A stretch of 64,000 nucleotides of DNA from Blautia sp. MSJ-9 (GCF_018919065.1 NZ_JAHLQG010000031.1:62001-126000), one strand, 5' to 3'; positions 54,491 through 63,912 are shown, counted from the stretch's first letter. Made by a program: numbers and translations. The notes: generated by a model not told the origin, from the sequence alone.

Positions 54491-54928
54491 TCATTTCATT
54501 TTCATTATTCTAATTCTATGAGCATCTACCTGAAATAATGCCATGACCGCCTGCTGAATATTCTGGACTACTACAGGATCTCCCCCGCCCTCTGCCGAGA
54601 TCAGGACTCCTGTCACCTGTATGGTGCCGGAATTATAAAAGCTCTGCTGGTCTTTCTTCTCATCTGTCATCAGAATGACCTGTACTTTTCCCACTCCGTC
54701 TACGTTCGTAAGAAGTGATTCCAGTTTTTCCTCCAGTTCGCTCTTCTGTGCATCTGCAGTCTGAATGGATACAGAGGTGTTCTTTTGCTGTTTACTGGAG
54801 ACCGGCATGGCCGCTACTGCCAGAAGTATTCCAAGAAGTAACAGAATTCCCCACTTTGCCGGACTCATCTTTGACAGTCCGGATAGTAAGCCGGCTTTGT
54901 TTAAGTCCCCATTCTTCCACCAGTTCAT
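54491..54928 (-). CDS. spoIIIAG: Stage III sporulation protein AG
   Basis: 145 residues from the ATG at 54928, preceded by AAAGGAGG; a TTG two codons earlier is less likely. It has a transmembrane helix (WGILLLLGILLAVAAMPV) and a ring-forming domain with LEEKLESLLTNVDGVGKVQV, VLISAEGGGDPVVVQNIQQA and VMALFQVDAHRI. It forms a large ring in the mother-cell part of the feeding-tube complex. It overlaps spoIIIAF by about 137 nt in another frame. Confidence 0.94.
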   Translation of the reverse strand: MNWWKNGDLNKAGLLSGLSKMSPAKWGILLLLGILLAVAAMPVSSKQQKNTSVSIQTADAQKSELEEKLESLLTNVDGVGKVQVILMTDEKKDQQSFYNSGTIQVTGVLISAEGGGDPVVVQNIQQAVMALFQVDAHRIRIMKMK

Positions 54929-55358
54929 CTGCAAGCCTCCTTTTCTCCTCCTGCGAAATATCTTTCTCCAGTGTGACTGCTGCCTGTGTGTCTTCTCCTT
55001 CTATATTTACTTTTACCTTATATACTTCTATGCCTCTTTTTTCCAAAGATTCCCGGATTTTCTGTTCCAGTTCCAGCTCGTAACCTTTCTCCAGATAAAC
55101 TTTCTGGAGATTTTGAAATTCCTGAAGTTCTTTTTCCCTGTTTTCTTTGGAAAAGTTATCCAGAAAACTCTCTGTCAGTTCCGGGCCTTTTCCGAGGATA
55201 GAGAATACGGGAGTGCTCATCATGAAGATCAGGAGCAGACCCATGAAAAAGCGGACGTATTTCTCGTATTTCTGATCCGGGACCAGATTGAGGATGGCGG
55301 TAAAAAAGATGTAAAATACTGCGAGATTTCTGATCCATAAATATAATTCTTCTTTCAT
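54792..55358 (-). CDS. spoIIIAF: Stage III sporulation protein AF
   Basis: 188 residues from the ATG at 55358, whose ATG overlaps the spoIIIAE stop (TGATG). It has two N-terminal transmembrane helices (RNLAVFYIFFTAILNLVP and FFMGLLLIFMMSTPVF) and a cytosolic alpha-beta domain. The frame runs 137 nt into spoIIIAG: after LADELVEEWGLKQSRLTIRT, probably the family's normal end, about 25 extra residues follow. Either the overlap is real or the functional domain simply ends near the spoIIIAG start. Confidence 0.9.
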   Translation of the reverse strand: MKEELYLWIRNLAVFYIFFTAILNLVPDQKYEKYVRFFMGLLLIFMMSTPVFSILGKGPELTESFLDNFSKENREKELQEFQNLQKVYLEKGYELELEQKIRESLEKRGIEVYKVKVNIEGEDTQAAVTLEKDISQEEKRRLADELVEEWGLKQSRLTIRTVKDESGKVGNSVTSWNTSGSSGHAGLQ

Positions 55359-56593
55359 CACGATACCCCCGCAATAATGATCAAAAACGTTAACATGCAA
55401 AGAACTTCCGCTGTCAGAAGCAGCTTCAGAAGCAATGCGCACCCCTCTCCGATCGTACCAAGTGCGCCTACAACTCTCTTATCAGAGATTGGCTGTGCGA
55501 GTGCTGCCAGGAATCGGTAGATCAGGGACAGGCTTCCATAGTGGATCACCGGACCTGCGCAAATAAACAGAAGTATGATCACGATCACTACTCCAAGACT
55601 GTTTCGCACCATCACTGCACTGGTCAGGACAAGTTCTGTCACTGCAGTTACTGCATTTCCGATTCCGGGAATCGCACTTGCTGTTTTTCCGATGGCGGAG
55701 CGTTTCAGGGTGTCGATCACGGGACTTACCATGTTCCGCACAATCTGAAGTCCTACTACAGTTCCCAGAAGTGTTTTGAGTCCCCAGCTTACGGCAATGT
55801 CCAGAAGTTCTGCCATCTTGGTGAGCATTTCCTCTTTCGACAGATGGTTCACCATTTTCAGGAGAACGCTCAGTTTTATGACCGGCAGAAATAAATTTAC
55901 AAGGAGCCACTGGATTGCCCATACCATCAGCAGAACGCCTTCGTAGAAAACTGCTGCTGTGGCTGCACCAGTGGAAGCGGTTACTGTCATGAAATAGGCA
56001 GGGGACAGAATTTTCATAAAATTCACAAGCCCTAGGAGGCGCTGTGACAGTGTGCTTCCAAGCTGTGTAAAATTCTCCATAAGGATCATGAACAGAGCCA
56101 GATAAACAATGTAGAAACTGATATTTCCAACCTGTCCGTTTCCGAAAACATCTGCGAATTCTGCCAGTACTGCAGCGATCAGAATGATCAACAGCAGTTT
56201 CATGATCAGACCTTTTTCGTTCTCTATTTCCGAAAAAAAGAGACTGTACAAAAAGCTCCGTACAGTCTCTTTTGAAATGGGGTCGTCCCCGTTTATAATG
56301 TTTGTCAGTACTTTTCTGACTGAAAAAGAATGGTCTGCCATGATCTCATCCAGCATCTTCTGCATGTCGTCGATCTGGATTTCGTCCAGCAGATTCTCCT
56401 GTAATATCTGCGATGTGGAATCCTCCTGTTGTTCTGTCTGTTCAGCGGCATATGCCAATACTGTCTGATTCTCAAAAAATGCAATGCTTTGTATTGCAAT
56501 ACACAATATAACTCCAAATATAAGAATATCTGTCAAAATCTTTCCCGAAAATCTTCTTCGCATCCTGGTCCATCTTTCAGTACGCATCTCCAT
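55358..56593 (-). CDS. spoIIIAE: Stage III sporulation protein AE
   Basis: 411 residues from the ATG at 56593, beginning MEMRTERWTRMRRRF before a signal-like helix (ILIFGVILCIAIQSIAFF). It is polytopic with six or more later transmembrane helices (LIMKLLLIILIAAVLAEF, IVYLALFMILMENF, VVIVIILLFICAGPVIHY and others), typical of the largest SpoIIIA membrane protein. The start is uncertain: the best RBS (AGAGGTG) is 25 nt upstream and is better placed for a 10-codon overlapping frame starting at 56609. Confidence 0.9.
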   Translation of the reverse strand: MEMRTERWTRMRRRFSGKILTDILIFGVILCIAIQSIAFFENQTVLAYAAEQTEQQEDSTSQILQENLLDEIQIDDMQKMLDEIMADHSFSVRKVLTNIINGDDPISKETVRSFLYSLFFSEIENEKGLIMKLLLIILIAAVLAEFADVFGNGQVGNISFYIVYLALFMILMENFTQLGSTLSQRLLGLVNFMKILSPAYFMTVTASTGAATAAVFYEGVLLMVWAIQWLLVNLFLPVIKLSVLLKMVNHLSKEEMLTKMAELLDIAVSWGLKTLLGTVVGLQIVRNMVSPVIDTLKRSAIGKTASAIPGIGNAVTAVTELVLTSAVMVRNSLGVVIVIILLFICAGPVIHYGSLSLIYRFLAALAQPISDKRVVGALGTIGEGCALLLKLLLTAEVLCMLTFLIIIAGVS

Positions 56594-56682
56594 ACATGTA
56601 ACCCACCATTTAATTATACACCTCTTTCTAATTCTGCATCTTACTTTGGATTCATGCCGTATTATTTTCCATGCAATCCGCT

Positions 56683-57069
56683 TCATATCATAAACTCCGA
56701 AATCATATCCAGAATTGCCAACAGTACCGGCATACTCAATACCATTACTGACAATTTGCAAAAGAGATCGATCTGTGTTCCGATAGTCTGATAGCCTGCG
56801 TCTTTGCAGATCGCAGAGGAGAACTGGCCAATATATGTAATTCCGATGATCTTTATCAGAACTGTGAGATAGCTGCTGTCCATGGGGAAGCTCTCTTTTA
56901 ATCTGTTCATGGTTTCAAATAAGTAGGAAACCTTTCCTGCTGCCAGTCCGAGGATCAGAAAACCGGTTGTCATGGTCACAAGTGCTGCAAACTCCGGCCG
57001 GGTTTCTTTCAGGATAAAGCCAAGCATCATTCCGCAGATTCCCATGATCGAAACTTTTACAATGTCCAT
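56683..57069 (-). CDS. spoIIIAD: Stage III sporulation protein AD
   Basis: A 128-residue membrane protein with about four helices (VSIMGICGMMLGFIL, FAALVTMTTGFLILGL, LTVLIKIIGITYIGQF and LSVMVLSMPVLLAILDMI). ITYIGQFSSAICKDAG is a conserved SpoIIIAD segment. GGGAGGC precedes the ATG. It lies between spoIIIAC and spoIIIAE. Confidence 0.94.
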   Translation of the reverse strand: MDIVKVSIMGICGMMLGFILKETRPEFAALVTMTTGFLILGLAAGKVSYLFETMNRLKESFPMDSSYLTVLIKIIGITYIGQFSSAICKDAGYQTIGTQIDLFCKLSVMVLSMPVLLAILDMISEFMI

Positions 57070-57154
57070 AGTTTCTATGCCTCCCGTTGATCCACAATAA
57101 CATGTCCGACAGATACTCTTTCAGCAGATCATTTTGTGGAAATTCATACTCTGC

Positions 57155-57349
57155 TCATAGTACAAATAATTGCTGGATACTTTCAAACAGTTCATAAATA
57201 TACGGCACGATCCAGAACAGTACCATCAGCAGTCCCGCAAGACTTACCAGAAAAGCCTGTTCATCTCTTCCGCTGTGCTTCAGAATCTGGCAGAGAATAG
57301 AAACCAGGATTCCCACTGCAGCGATTTTAAAAATAAGACTTATCTCCAC
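57155..57349 (-). CDS. spoIIIAC: Stage III sporulation protein AC
   Basis: 64 residues with two transmembrane helices (IFKIAAVGILVSILCQIL and FLVSLAGLLMVLFWIVPY) joined by the conserved KHSGRDEQA loop. The start codon is GTG after AAAGGAG. It is a small subunit of the SpoIIIA complex and pairs with SpoIIIAD. Confidence 0.94.
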   Translation of the reverse strand: MEISLIFKIAAVGILVSILCQILKHSGRDEQAFLVSLAGLLMVLFWIVPYIYELFESIQQLFVL

Positions 57350-57470
57350 AATTTCTCCTTTCCGGCTTCTGCCTCTGATTTCTTACTTACAATTGTCCAA
57401 ATACACAAACATATTTATTCCTGAACTTGTTATGCATTCACCAAAGCTGGCACTATATATCATATCACTT

Positions 57471-57989
57471 TTAGAAAAAGAGCACCGCCACAAATATTCC
57501 GCCCAGAATACCCAGACTGCGGTACAGCTTTTTCTTTTCCCGGAAGTCTTTCTCCAGTTCTCTAATTGCATATTCTGTTTCTTTTTCCATCTGGTCCAGC
57601 TGTTTCAGTTGCATGTCCAGGCCCAGATATCCAAGCTTGTCTCCGAGAGAGTAAAACCGGTTCCTTTCTTCTTCGGAAAGGCAGTCCAGATTCAGACATT
57701 TTTCGGCGCAATCCCGGAAGATTTTTCCAAATGATGTGCCTGTTTTTTGCCGCATTTCCTGTGCAGTAAGTATAAAAAATTCTCTGTACTTTCCTGCCAG
57801 TTTCCCGGAGGCGCCTGTAAAGGCATCGTACAGAGATTTATTTCCATAACGTATTTCTCCTCTTAAGAGGATGATCATCCGTAAGATCATTTCCAGCGTT
57901 TTTTTTCGTCCGGTAAGTTCGCTGCCTGCGGCAAATCCCAGACCTGCGCCGGAAATCATAATTACACATAATCCTATTGTTTTAAGCAT
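57471..57989 (-). CDS. spoIIIAB: Stage III sporulation protein AB
   Basis: 172 residues with an N-terminal helix (IGLCVIMISGAGLGFAAG), the conserved segment LEMILRMIILLRGEIRYGNK, and a C-terminal transmembrane segment (YRSLGILGGIFVAVLFF), resembling type II secretion GspF-like proteins. Its ATG lies inside the end of spoIIIAA (16-nt overlap). Helices near LKQLDQMEKETEYAIREL can form a coiled coil. Confidence 0.94.
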   Translation of the reverse strand: MLKTIGLCVIMISGAGLGFAAGSELTGRKKTLEMILRMIILLRGEIRYGNKSLYDAFTGASGKLAGKYREFFILTAQEMRQKTGTSFGKIFRDCAEKCLNLDCLSEEERNRFYSLGDKLGYLGLDMQLKQLDQMEKETEYAIRELEKDFREKKKLYRSLGILGGIFVAVLFF

Positions 57990-58939
57990 ACCCTACCATT
58001 TTCGTCAAGCACTGCTTCCAGACATCCTGCCTGGTCATTCTTATCAAGGATGATGTAGCGTTCAAATACTTTCTCGCCCATCAGCTTATAAAAAAATGGC
58101 TGATCCAGAACATCTTCCAGACAGTTTCCGTGAGCGGTTGCGATCAGTTTACATCCGCAGTGGATCACGGACTCTACTGCCTTGAAATCTTCTTCGCACC
58201 CCAGCTCGTCTACCGCTACCACATCCGGTGACATGGAACGTACCAGCATCTGCATTCCCTCTGATTTCGGGCAGCAGTCCAGCACATCTGTGCGCATTCC
58301 CAGATCATTCTGCGGGATTCCCTGATAGCATCCTGCAAGTTCACTTCTCTCGTCCACCACACCAACTGTCAGTCCCGGGGTGTTTGCCCAACCGTTGCTC
58401 AGCTGTCTGATAATATCTCTCAGAAGCGTGGTCTTTCCACAACGCGGCGGTGAAATGATCAGTGTGTTTGCAACCCATTTCTCTGTGCGGATATAGGACA
58501 TTACTTTGTCCGCACATCCCTGAATCTCATGTGCCAGGCGGACATTAATACAGGAAATATATTTCATTCCCATGATCCTGCCTCTGTCCAGCACTACTTT
58601 TCCGGTCACTCCTACTCTGTGACCGCCCTGGACACTGATATATCCCTGCCTGATCTCATCCTCATAAGCATACAGGGAATATCCTGTCACGTATTCCAGT
58701 GTTTCTGTCAGATCTTCCCTTGTAACCAGATACTGTTCCTGGCCGGGTTTCCTTAAGAAACACTCTCCACCGTCATATGTCAGAAATAACGGACGCCCTA
58801 CTCTCAGGCGTATCTCATATAATTTATCATAGTCAAGCTTCGCATCCATTAGTAGCTGCCGGATATTTCCGGCAAACAGGTTCTCAATCTGCTGCGCTTC
58901 TATGTGTCTCACCTCTTTACACTTAATATATGTGGACAA
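57974..58939 (-). CDS. spoIIIAA: Stage III sporulation protein AA (ATPase)
   Basis: A secretion-type ATPase energising the SpoIIIA channel. Walker A is SPPRCGKTTLLRDI, with VGVVDERSELAGCYQG, RSMSPDVVAVDELGCEED (Walker B) and ATAHGNCLEDVLDQP further on. About 320 residues. The start is uncertain: the frame begins with TTG at 58939 after AGAGGT, and an in-frame GTG at 58912 is an alternative. It follows the unknown gene at 58959 by 19 bp, so the spoIIIA operon may share transcripts with it. Confidence 0.94.
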   Translation of the reverse strand: MSTYIKCKEVRHIEAQQIENLFAGNIRQLLMDAKLDYDKLYEIRLRVGRPLFLTYDGGECFLRKPGQEQYLVTREDLTETLEYVTGYSLYAYEDEIRQGYISVQGGHRVGVTGKVVLDRGRIMGMKYISCINVRLAHEIQGCADKVMSYIRTEKWVANTLIISPPRCGKTTLLRDIIRQLSNGWANTPGLTVGVVDERSELAGCYQGIPQNDLGMRTDVLDCCPKSEGMQMLVRSMSPDVVAVDELGCEEDFKAVESVIHCGCKLIATAHGNCLEDVLDQPFFYKLMGEKVFERYIILDKNDQAGCLEAVLDENGRVCLKQ

Positions 58940-58958
58940 ACCCGTTTTATTACCTCTG

Positions 58959-60080
58959 TCAGGAATAATCTTCTTCCATTTTTTTCAGATCCAGTTTCAA
59001 AACACGGTCTACCACGTTGCCTGCATACCCCCTGTATGCATAGGCACCCGATTCGAAAAGTACATAGAGATTATCTCCGTCTACCACGATCTGCTCGATC
59101 ATCTCAGGCATTCTGTATGATCTGGCGGAATTTTCATTTACATACAGTCTCTTATCCGACTGCTCGTAAAAGACGATCCTGGACGGCAGGATTCCAAAGG
59201 AATGCGAAAGAAGCAGCTTGTCATTGTAGAAAGCCATTCCCTGTGCCTGCTCTGAAATCGTGGAATAATCCAGCGGAACTGCCATCTCAAACATCATGCC
59301 CAGTTCCTCGTCAAACGTATTGACCAGATTTCCCTCATCGTCCACCGCATATCTCGCGATCGTACTCTCTGTATATTTATTAAAACATCCCACATACAGG
59401 CACCCTTTGTAAAAAGTCATAAAGGAATCACGAACGATTCCGTAAAGGCTGCATGTCTGGTTCACCTGCACGGGCATGCGGTTATCTGCATAACTGTATT
59501 CACGCAGTACATCCATCTTAATGCTGATCGCCTGCGCAATACCATTTGTATTAGAAGAATACCATAACATGTCATGATCCGGATCATAGGCAAGTCCGCC
59601 TACATGAGGAAGACCCGGCAGTACCACTTCCTTGATAAATCTGTGGGTTTCCTTATTGATCACGTATATGACAGAGTTATGTTTTCCTGTATGGCAGTAG
59701 GCACTTATCAGGACATATTCGTCTGTGACAGCCAGACCCTGAGGGGTCATGGAGGTACATACTGCCTGTTCGGTACCCTGTGCATTCAGGAATGTTCTTG
59801 TATATTTCAAACCCGGAATAATATAAGTTCCGTACTCTTTCTCTTTTTTTCTGCCGTCAAAGGCAAAGTTATTCAGTTCCTCCTGCTGAGACAGCATCTG
59901 AAGCTGTCCTCTCAGCGAATATACCGCAGCATCCTGATTGGTTACCAGATATTTCGCAGGAGGCTCTGTTCTGCCTCTGTATACATAGGCATATCCCCAG
60001 AAAGCCAGTCCCAGTGCCAATACCACCACCAGCACTTTCACTGCCAGTCTCCGGATTTCTTTCTTCGTTTGTTTGTTCAT
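58959..60080 (-). CDS. Membrane-anchored or secreted protein, probable beta-propeller, unknown function
   Basis: 373 residues. An N-terminal basic stretch and one transmembrane helix (LAVKVLVVVLALGLAFWGYA) are followed by an extracytoplasmic part whose repeated beta-rich motifs (TPQGLAVTDEYVLISAYC, VGGLAYDPDHDMLWYSS, EQAQGMAFYNDKLLLSHSFG and MIEQIVVDGDNLYVLFESG) look like blades of a propeller of the SMP-30/YncE kind. No catalytic motif was recognised. It lies between a phosphopantetheinyl transferase and spoIIIAA. Its role is unknown; sporulation is only suggested by position. Confidence 0.7.
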   Translation of the reverse strand: MNKQTKKEIRRLAVKVLVVVLALGLAFWGYAYVYRGRTEPPAKYLVTNQDAAVYSLRGQLQMLSQQEELNNFAFDGRKKEKEYGTYIIPGLKYTRTFLNAQGTEQAVCTSMTPQGLAVTDEYVLISAYCHTGKHNSVIYVINKETHRFIKEVVLPGLPHVGGLAYDPDHDMLWYSSNTNGIAQAISIKMDVLREYSYADNRMPVQVNQTCSLYGIVRDSFMTFYKGCLYVGCFNKYTESTIARYAVDDEGNLVNTFDEELGMMFEMAVPLDYSTISEQAQGMAFYNDKLLLSHSFGILPSRIVFYEQSDKRLYVNENSARSYRMPEMIEQIVVDGDNLYVLFESGAYAYRGYAGNVVDRVLKLDLKKMEEDYS

Positions 60081-60083
60081 GTC

Positions 60084-60635
60084 TTACCCAAGTATGATGT
60101 CTTCAAACTTCCAGCTGATCTCCATGGGATTCATTGCCCAGACCGCTCCGCTGTATCCCTCTTCCATATCCAGAAGCATATGGCTTCCCTCATCCATAGA
60201 TATAGTCCGGAGATCTCTGGAAAGTCCCTCTCCGGTCCATTTAATATAAGCTTCCCGCAGCACCCACTGTTCAAAAAATTTCTGCTCTGCATCTGCTCCT
60301 GCCAGGATTTCGTCATACTGCTCCTCCGGCACCATGCGTCTGAGCATTCTTTCGTAATTGGCCTTACGGTGAACCTGCACATCAATCCCGACTTCCTGAT
60401 CAGCAAGGATACATACCACATAGTCCCCTGAATGGCTGATATTATAGTGCAGAGATGGGCGGTAGGACAAAAATGGTTTCCCGTGTTCTCCCTCTGCTCT
60501 CGGCTCATATTTCAGGTCGATATTGAATTCTTTTCTGAGTGCAGTTTTCAAAAGCTTCTCGGCGATCATATGCTCCATATGTGCACCTGCGTACTCTTCC
60601 CGTATTTTTGTATAATAAATAATCCCTTTATTCAT
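60084..60635 (-). CDS. 4'-phosphopantetheinyl transferase (Sfp type)
   Basis: 183 residues. It transfers phosphopantetheine from CoA to a carrier protein. Characteristic motifs are LHYNISHSGDYVVCILADQE, the Mg site VGIDVQVHRK and FFEQWVLREAYIKWTGEGLS (WxxxEAxxK). No polyketide, non-ribosomal or fatty-acid gene is adjacent, so the carrier is unknown. GAGGAG precedes the ATG, which overlaps the helicase stop by four bases. Confidence 0.9.
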   Translation of the reverse strand: MNKGIIYYTKIREEYAGAHMEHMIAEKLLKTALRKEFNIDLKYEPRAEGEHGKPFLSYRPSLHYNISHSGDYVVCILADQEVGIDVQVHRKANYERMLRRMVPEEQYDEILAGADAEQKFFEQWVLREAYIKWTGEGLSRDLRTISMDEGSHMLLDMEEGYSGAVWAMNPMEISWKFEDIILG

Positions 60636-62458
60636 AGGCCCGTCTCCTCAAGGAACCGGGATGGTTCCAGTTCCTTCTCATACTGGCGTCTCACGTAGGC
60701 AAGCACAAGTTTCTTCTTCGCTCTTGTCATGCCCACATAAAACAGTCTTCGTTCTTCTTCTACTGCTTCTGCAAGAACTGCCTTACGGTAAGGGATGCTT
60801 CCCTCATTGACATTCAGGATGTATACGATATCGTATTCCAGACCTTTCACTGCATGAAGTGTGGATATGGTCACACCCTCCCTGTGATCCTGCTGTTTCC
60901 TTGCCTGCTCATTCAGGCGTTTCGTATATTCCTCTATATATGCCTGCCACTGCGCCAGGGTTTTCATGCCTTTTGCACTCTCATGGATCCGGTCCAGAGT
61001 CTCAAGCAGTTCCTCTGGTTTTATTTTACGATACTGTGCATATTCGCGCAAGTATTCTTCGAATCCCATTCCTTTTCTTATGAAATTAATTGCTGCAAAA
61101 GGGGAAAGGGTGCCAAGAATCCTCAGGTGTGTCTCCAGCGTGGTGATCCTGTCGCACATCCAGTCTTTATCTTTATAGTATTCCCGTAGTTCCTCGAAAT
61201 TAATCTTTGAACTCTTCAGCGCTTCTCTGGAAATGTATCGGTTCGGACGGTTCATTACTTCCAGAAAGTTCTTCCTGCTTCTGTCTCCTGCCGCCATTTC
61301 CAGATACGCCAGTATGGCCCGGCAGATCCAGTGGCGGAAAAGATTGGGAAGCTGTTCTTTCATCGTAAAAGGAACCTGATATTCCATCAGTGCATTGATC
61401 AGACCTTCTGATTCCTGATTGGTACGAAGCAGGATTGCGGTATTCAACAGATCCTCGCCGCGCTCCAGTCTCTTCTTCAATGCTGCCACCACGCACATGT
61501 ATTCTTCTCTTGGATTGTCAAATTCCTTACAGGTTACAGGCATACCCTCTTCGTTCGGAGTATCCAGCTGCTTTTTGAAACGTCTGGTATTGCATCCGAT
61601 CACTTCCATAGCTGTGCGCAGGATATTCTTGCTGCATCGGTAATTCACATTCAGAAGAACTGTCTCTGCTTTCGGGTAATCCTTTGTAAAATTCAGCATG
61701 ATCTCCGGTCTTGCTCCGCGGAAATGATAGATGGACTGGTCGTCATCCCCTACGATAAACAGGTTGTTGGCAGGTGCCGCCAGCATCTGCAGGATCTTGT
61801 ACTGTAAGCTGTTGATATCCTGAAACTCATCCACCAGGATATAGACAAACTTTCGCCGCCATGCATTCAGGATATCCGGTCTCTGGGAAAAAAGTTCATA
61901 GCAGCAGAGGATCATATCATCAAAATCCAGCTTGCGTTTCGCTTTCAACGCCTGCTTATATCCATAAAAAATATCCCTGAATATCTCATCCGAACAGCAG
62001 GACGCATAATAATGCTCCGGGGAAATACAGTTTCCCTTTACCACACTAATCTCCTTGGCGACCTCCTCAATGAAGTCTCCTTCCTGAGCCATCTCCTGTC
62101 CGTATTTCTCGGTCATCTCACGGAGAATGCTGAACTTCTCTTCTTCGGAAAGAATATTAGCAGCACTCAGATGGTACGCTGCTTTCAGAATCCCATAAAA
62201 AATTCCGTGGAATGTTCCAAAAGTAACTTCACTTCTGTCCTGTCCCACGAATTTCAAAAATCGTTCTTTCATCTCTGTTGCCGCTGCTCTGGAAAAAGTT
62301 ACAACCAAAATAGAAGAAGCCGGTATCTTCCCCTCATTGATCATGTATGCAGTTCTCTCCACAATAACGGAAGTTTTCCCCGAGCCGGGGCCTGCCAGGA
62401 CCATCATGGGTCCCGACAGGTGAGCGATCGCCCGGAGTTGAGATGGGTTTCTCTTCAT
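60632..62458 (-). CDS. UvrD/Rep-family ATP-dependent DNA helicase
   Basis: A 608-residue superfamily 1A helicase. Motifs are visible in order: Q-motif LNPSQ-like RNPSQLRAIAHLSG, Walker A LAGPGSGKTSVIVE, VVTFSRAAATEMKERF, Walker B YILVDEFQDINSLQY, GDDDQSIYHFRGA, STLHAVKGLEYDIVYI and VGMTRAKKKLVLAY. It is about 100-150 residues shorter than PcrA, mainly at the C-terminus, so it is probably a paralogue rather than the housekeeping PcrA. Its start has a weak RBS and lies 3 bp after the gltX stop. Confidence 0.9.
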   Translation of the reverse strand: MKRNPSQLRAIAHLSGPMMVLAGPGSGKTSVIVERTAYMINEGKIPASSILVVTFSRAAATEMKERFLKFVGQDRSEVTFGTFHGIFYGILKAAYHLSAANILSEEEKFSILREMTEKYGQEMAQEGDFIEEVAKEISVVKGNCISPEHYYASCCSDEIFRDIFYGYKQALKAKRKLDFDDMILCCYELFSQRPDILNAWRRKFVYILVDEFQDINSLQYKILQMLAAPANNLFIVGDDDQSIYHFRGARPEIMLNFTKDYPKAETVLLNVNYRCSKNILRTAMEVIGCNTRRFKKQLDTPNEEGMPVTCKEFDNPREEYMCVVAALKKRLERGEDLLNTAILLRTNQESEGLINALMEYQVPFTMKEQLPNLFRHWICRAILAYLEMAAGDRSRKNFLEVMNRPNRYISREALKSSKINFEELREYYKDKDWMCDRITTLETHLRILGTLSPFAAINFIRKGMGFEEYLREYAQYRKIKPEELLETLDRIHESAKGMKTLAQWQAYIEEYTKRLNEQARKQQDHREGVTISTLHAVKGLEYDIVYILNVNEGSIPYRKAVLAEAVEEERRLFYVGMTRAKKKLVLAYVRRQYEKELEPSRFLEETGL

Positions 62459-62460
62459 AT

Positions 62461-63912
62461 TTATTTGCTTAATTTCTCAATAGCCGCCTTTACACGTTTG
62501 ATTGTCTCGTCTTTACCGATGATCTCCATGATCTCAGTAGCACCGGCCGGTGTCATCTGCTTGCCGGAAACAGCAGTACGCAGAGGCCACATTACGTATC
62601 CGTTCTTATAGCCGTGCTCTTTTACGAATGCACTTAAGGTCTCAAATAACGGATCATTTGTATAATCTTCCTGCTCTTCCAGAACCGGAAGTACTTCTTT
62701 TAATACTGCAAGAGAAGTCTCTTCATTTGTTTTCATTTTCTTATGGCAGTACATAGCGGAATCATATTCCGGTACTTCCTCAAAGAAGTCGATCAGAGCC
62801 GGGATATCAGGGAATGTTTCGATTCTTGTCTGTACCATTCCTGCGATCTTCTTGAAGTTGTAATCTTTCTTCAGAACTTCTTTCATGTATGGAAGTGCTT
62901 TCTCATAGAACTCATCCGGATCCATTTTCTTAATATATTCGCCGTTCATCCAGCGCAGTTTTGCAATGTCAAAGACTGCCGGTGATTTGTTGATATGACG
63001 GTAGTCAAATGCCTGTACCAGTTCATCCAGTGTAAAAATCTCTCTGTTATCTGCAGGGCTCCATCCGAGAAGTGCTACATAGTTAATGATCGCTTCTGAT
63101 ACAAATCCCTGATCAAGCAGGTCTTCATAGGAAGAATGTCCGCAGCGTTTGGAAAGTTTCTGGTGTGTCTCATCTGTGATCAGAGGACAGTGTACATAAA
63201 CCGGGATATCCCATCCGAATGCTTCGTAGATACGGTTGTATTTCGGAGCGGAGGAAAGGTATTCGTTACCTCTTACTACGTGTGTGATCTCCATTAAATG
63301 GTCATCAACTACGTTTGCAAAGTTATATGTCGGATATCCGTCAGATTTGATAAGGATCAGGTCTTCGAGTTCCTCGTTGTTTACTGTGATATCTCCATAG
63401 ATTACATCGTGGAACGTTGTAGTTCCTTCTGTCGGCATGTTGAAGCGGATTACGTGTGGTTCTCCGGCATCAAGACGGCGCTGTACTTCTTCTTTGGAGA
63501 GTTTGAGGCAGCGTTTGTCGTAGATGGAGATCTCTTTTCCTGCTACAATACGTTTCATGCCTTCGAGTTCTTCTTTGTGGCAGAAGCAGTAGTATGCGTC
63601 TCCCTGTTCTACTAACTGCTGTGCATATTTCATGTAGATTCCCTGTGCCTGACGTTCGCTCTGTACGTATGGTCCAAAGCCTTTGTCTTTGTCCGGACCT
63701 TCGTCGTGGAGAAGTCCTGTCTTTGCAAGGGTACGGTAGATGATGTCTACGGCACCTTCTACGTAACGTTCCTGATCTGTATCTTCAATACGGAGAATGA
63801 AATCTCCGCCTTCGTGTTTTGTAATAAGGTATGCGTATAATGCTGTTCTTAAATTTCCAACATGCATTCTGCCTGTAGGGCTTGGTGCAAATCTTGTTCT
63901 GATCTTGGTCAT
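62461..63912 (-). CDS. gltX: Glutamyl-tRNA synthetase
   Basis: 483 residues from the ATG at 63912 (AGGAG 11 nt upstream); a frame four codons longer lacks a usable RBS. Class I signatures are [20 protein letters not shown] (HIGH-like HVGN), [12 protein letters not shown] and the KMSKS-like [10 protein letters not shown]. It charges tRNA-Glu and, if no GlnRS exists, tRNA-Gln for amidation; the non-discriminating form is usual in Firmicutes but cannot be proven here. It is followed by the helicase. Confidence 0.97.
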   Translation of the reverse strand: MTKIRTRFAPSPTGRMHVGNLRTALYAYLITKHEGGDFILRIEDTDQERYVEGAVDIIYRTLAKTGLLHDEGPDKDKGFGPYVQSERQAQGIYMKYAQQLVEQGDAYYCFCHKEELEGMKRIVAGKEISIYDKRCLKLSKEEVQRRLDAGEPHVIRFNMPTEGTTTFHDVIYGDITVNNEELEDLILIKSDGYPTYNFANVVDDHLMEITHVVRGNEYLSSAPKYNRIYEAFGWDIPVYVHCPLITDETHQKLSKRCGHSSYEDLLDQGFVSEAIINYVALLGWSPADNREIFTLDELVQAFDYRHINKSPAVFDIAKLRWMNGEYIKKMDPDEFYEKALPYMKEVLKKDYNFKKIAGMVQTRIETFPDIPALIDFFEEVPEYDSAMYCHKKMKTNEETSLAVLKEVLPVLEEQEDYTNDPLFETLSAFVKEHGYKNGYVMWPLRTAVSGKQMTPAGATEIMEIIGKDETIKRVKAAIEKLSK

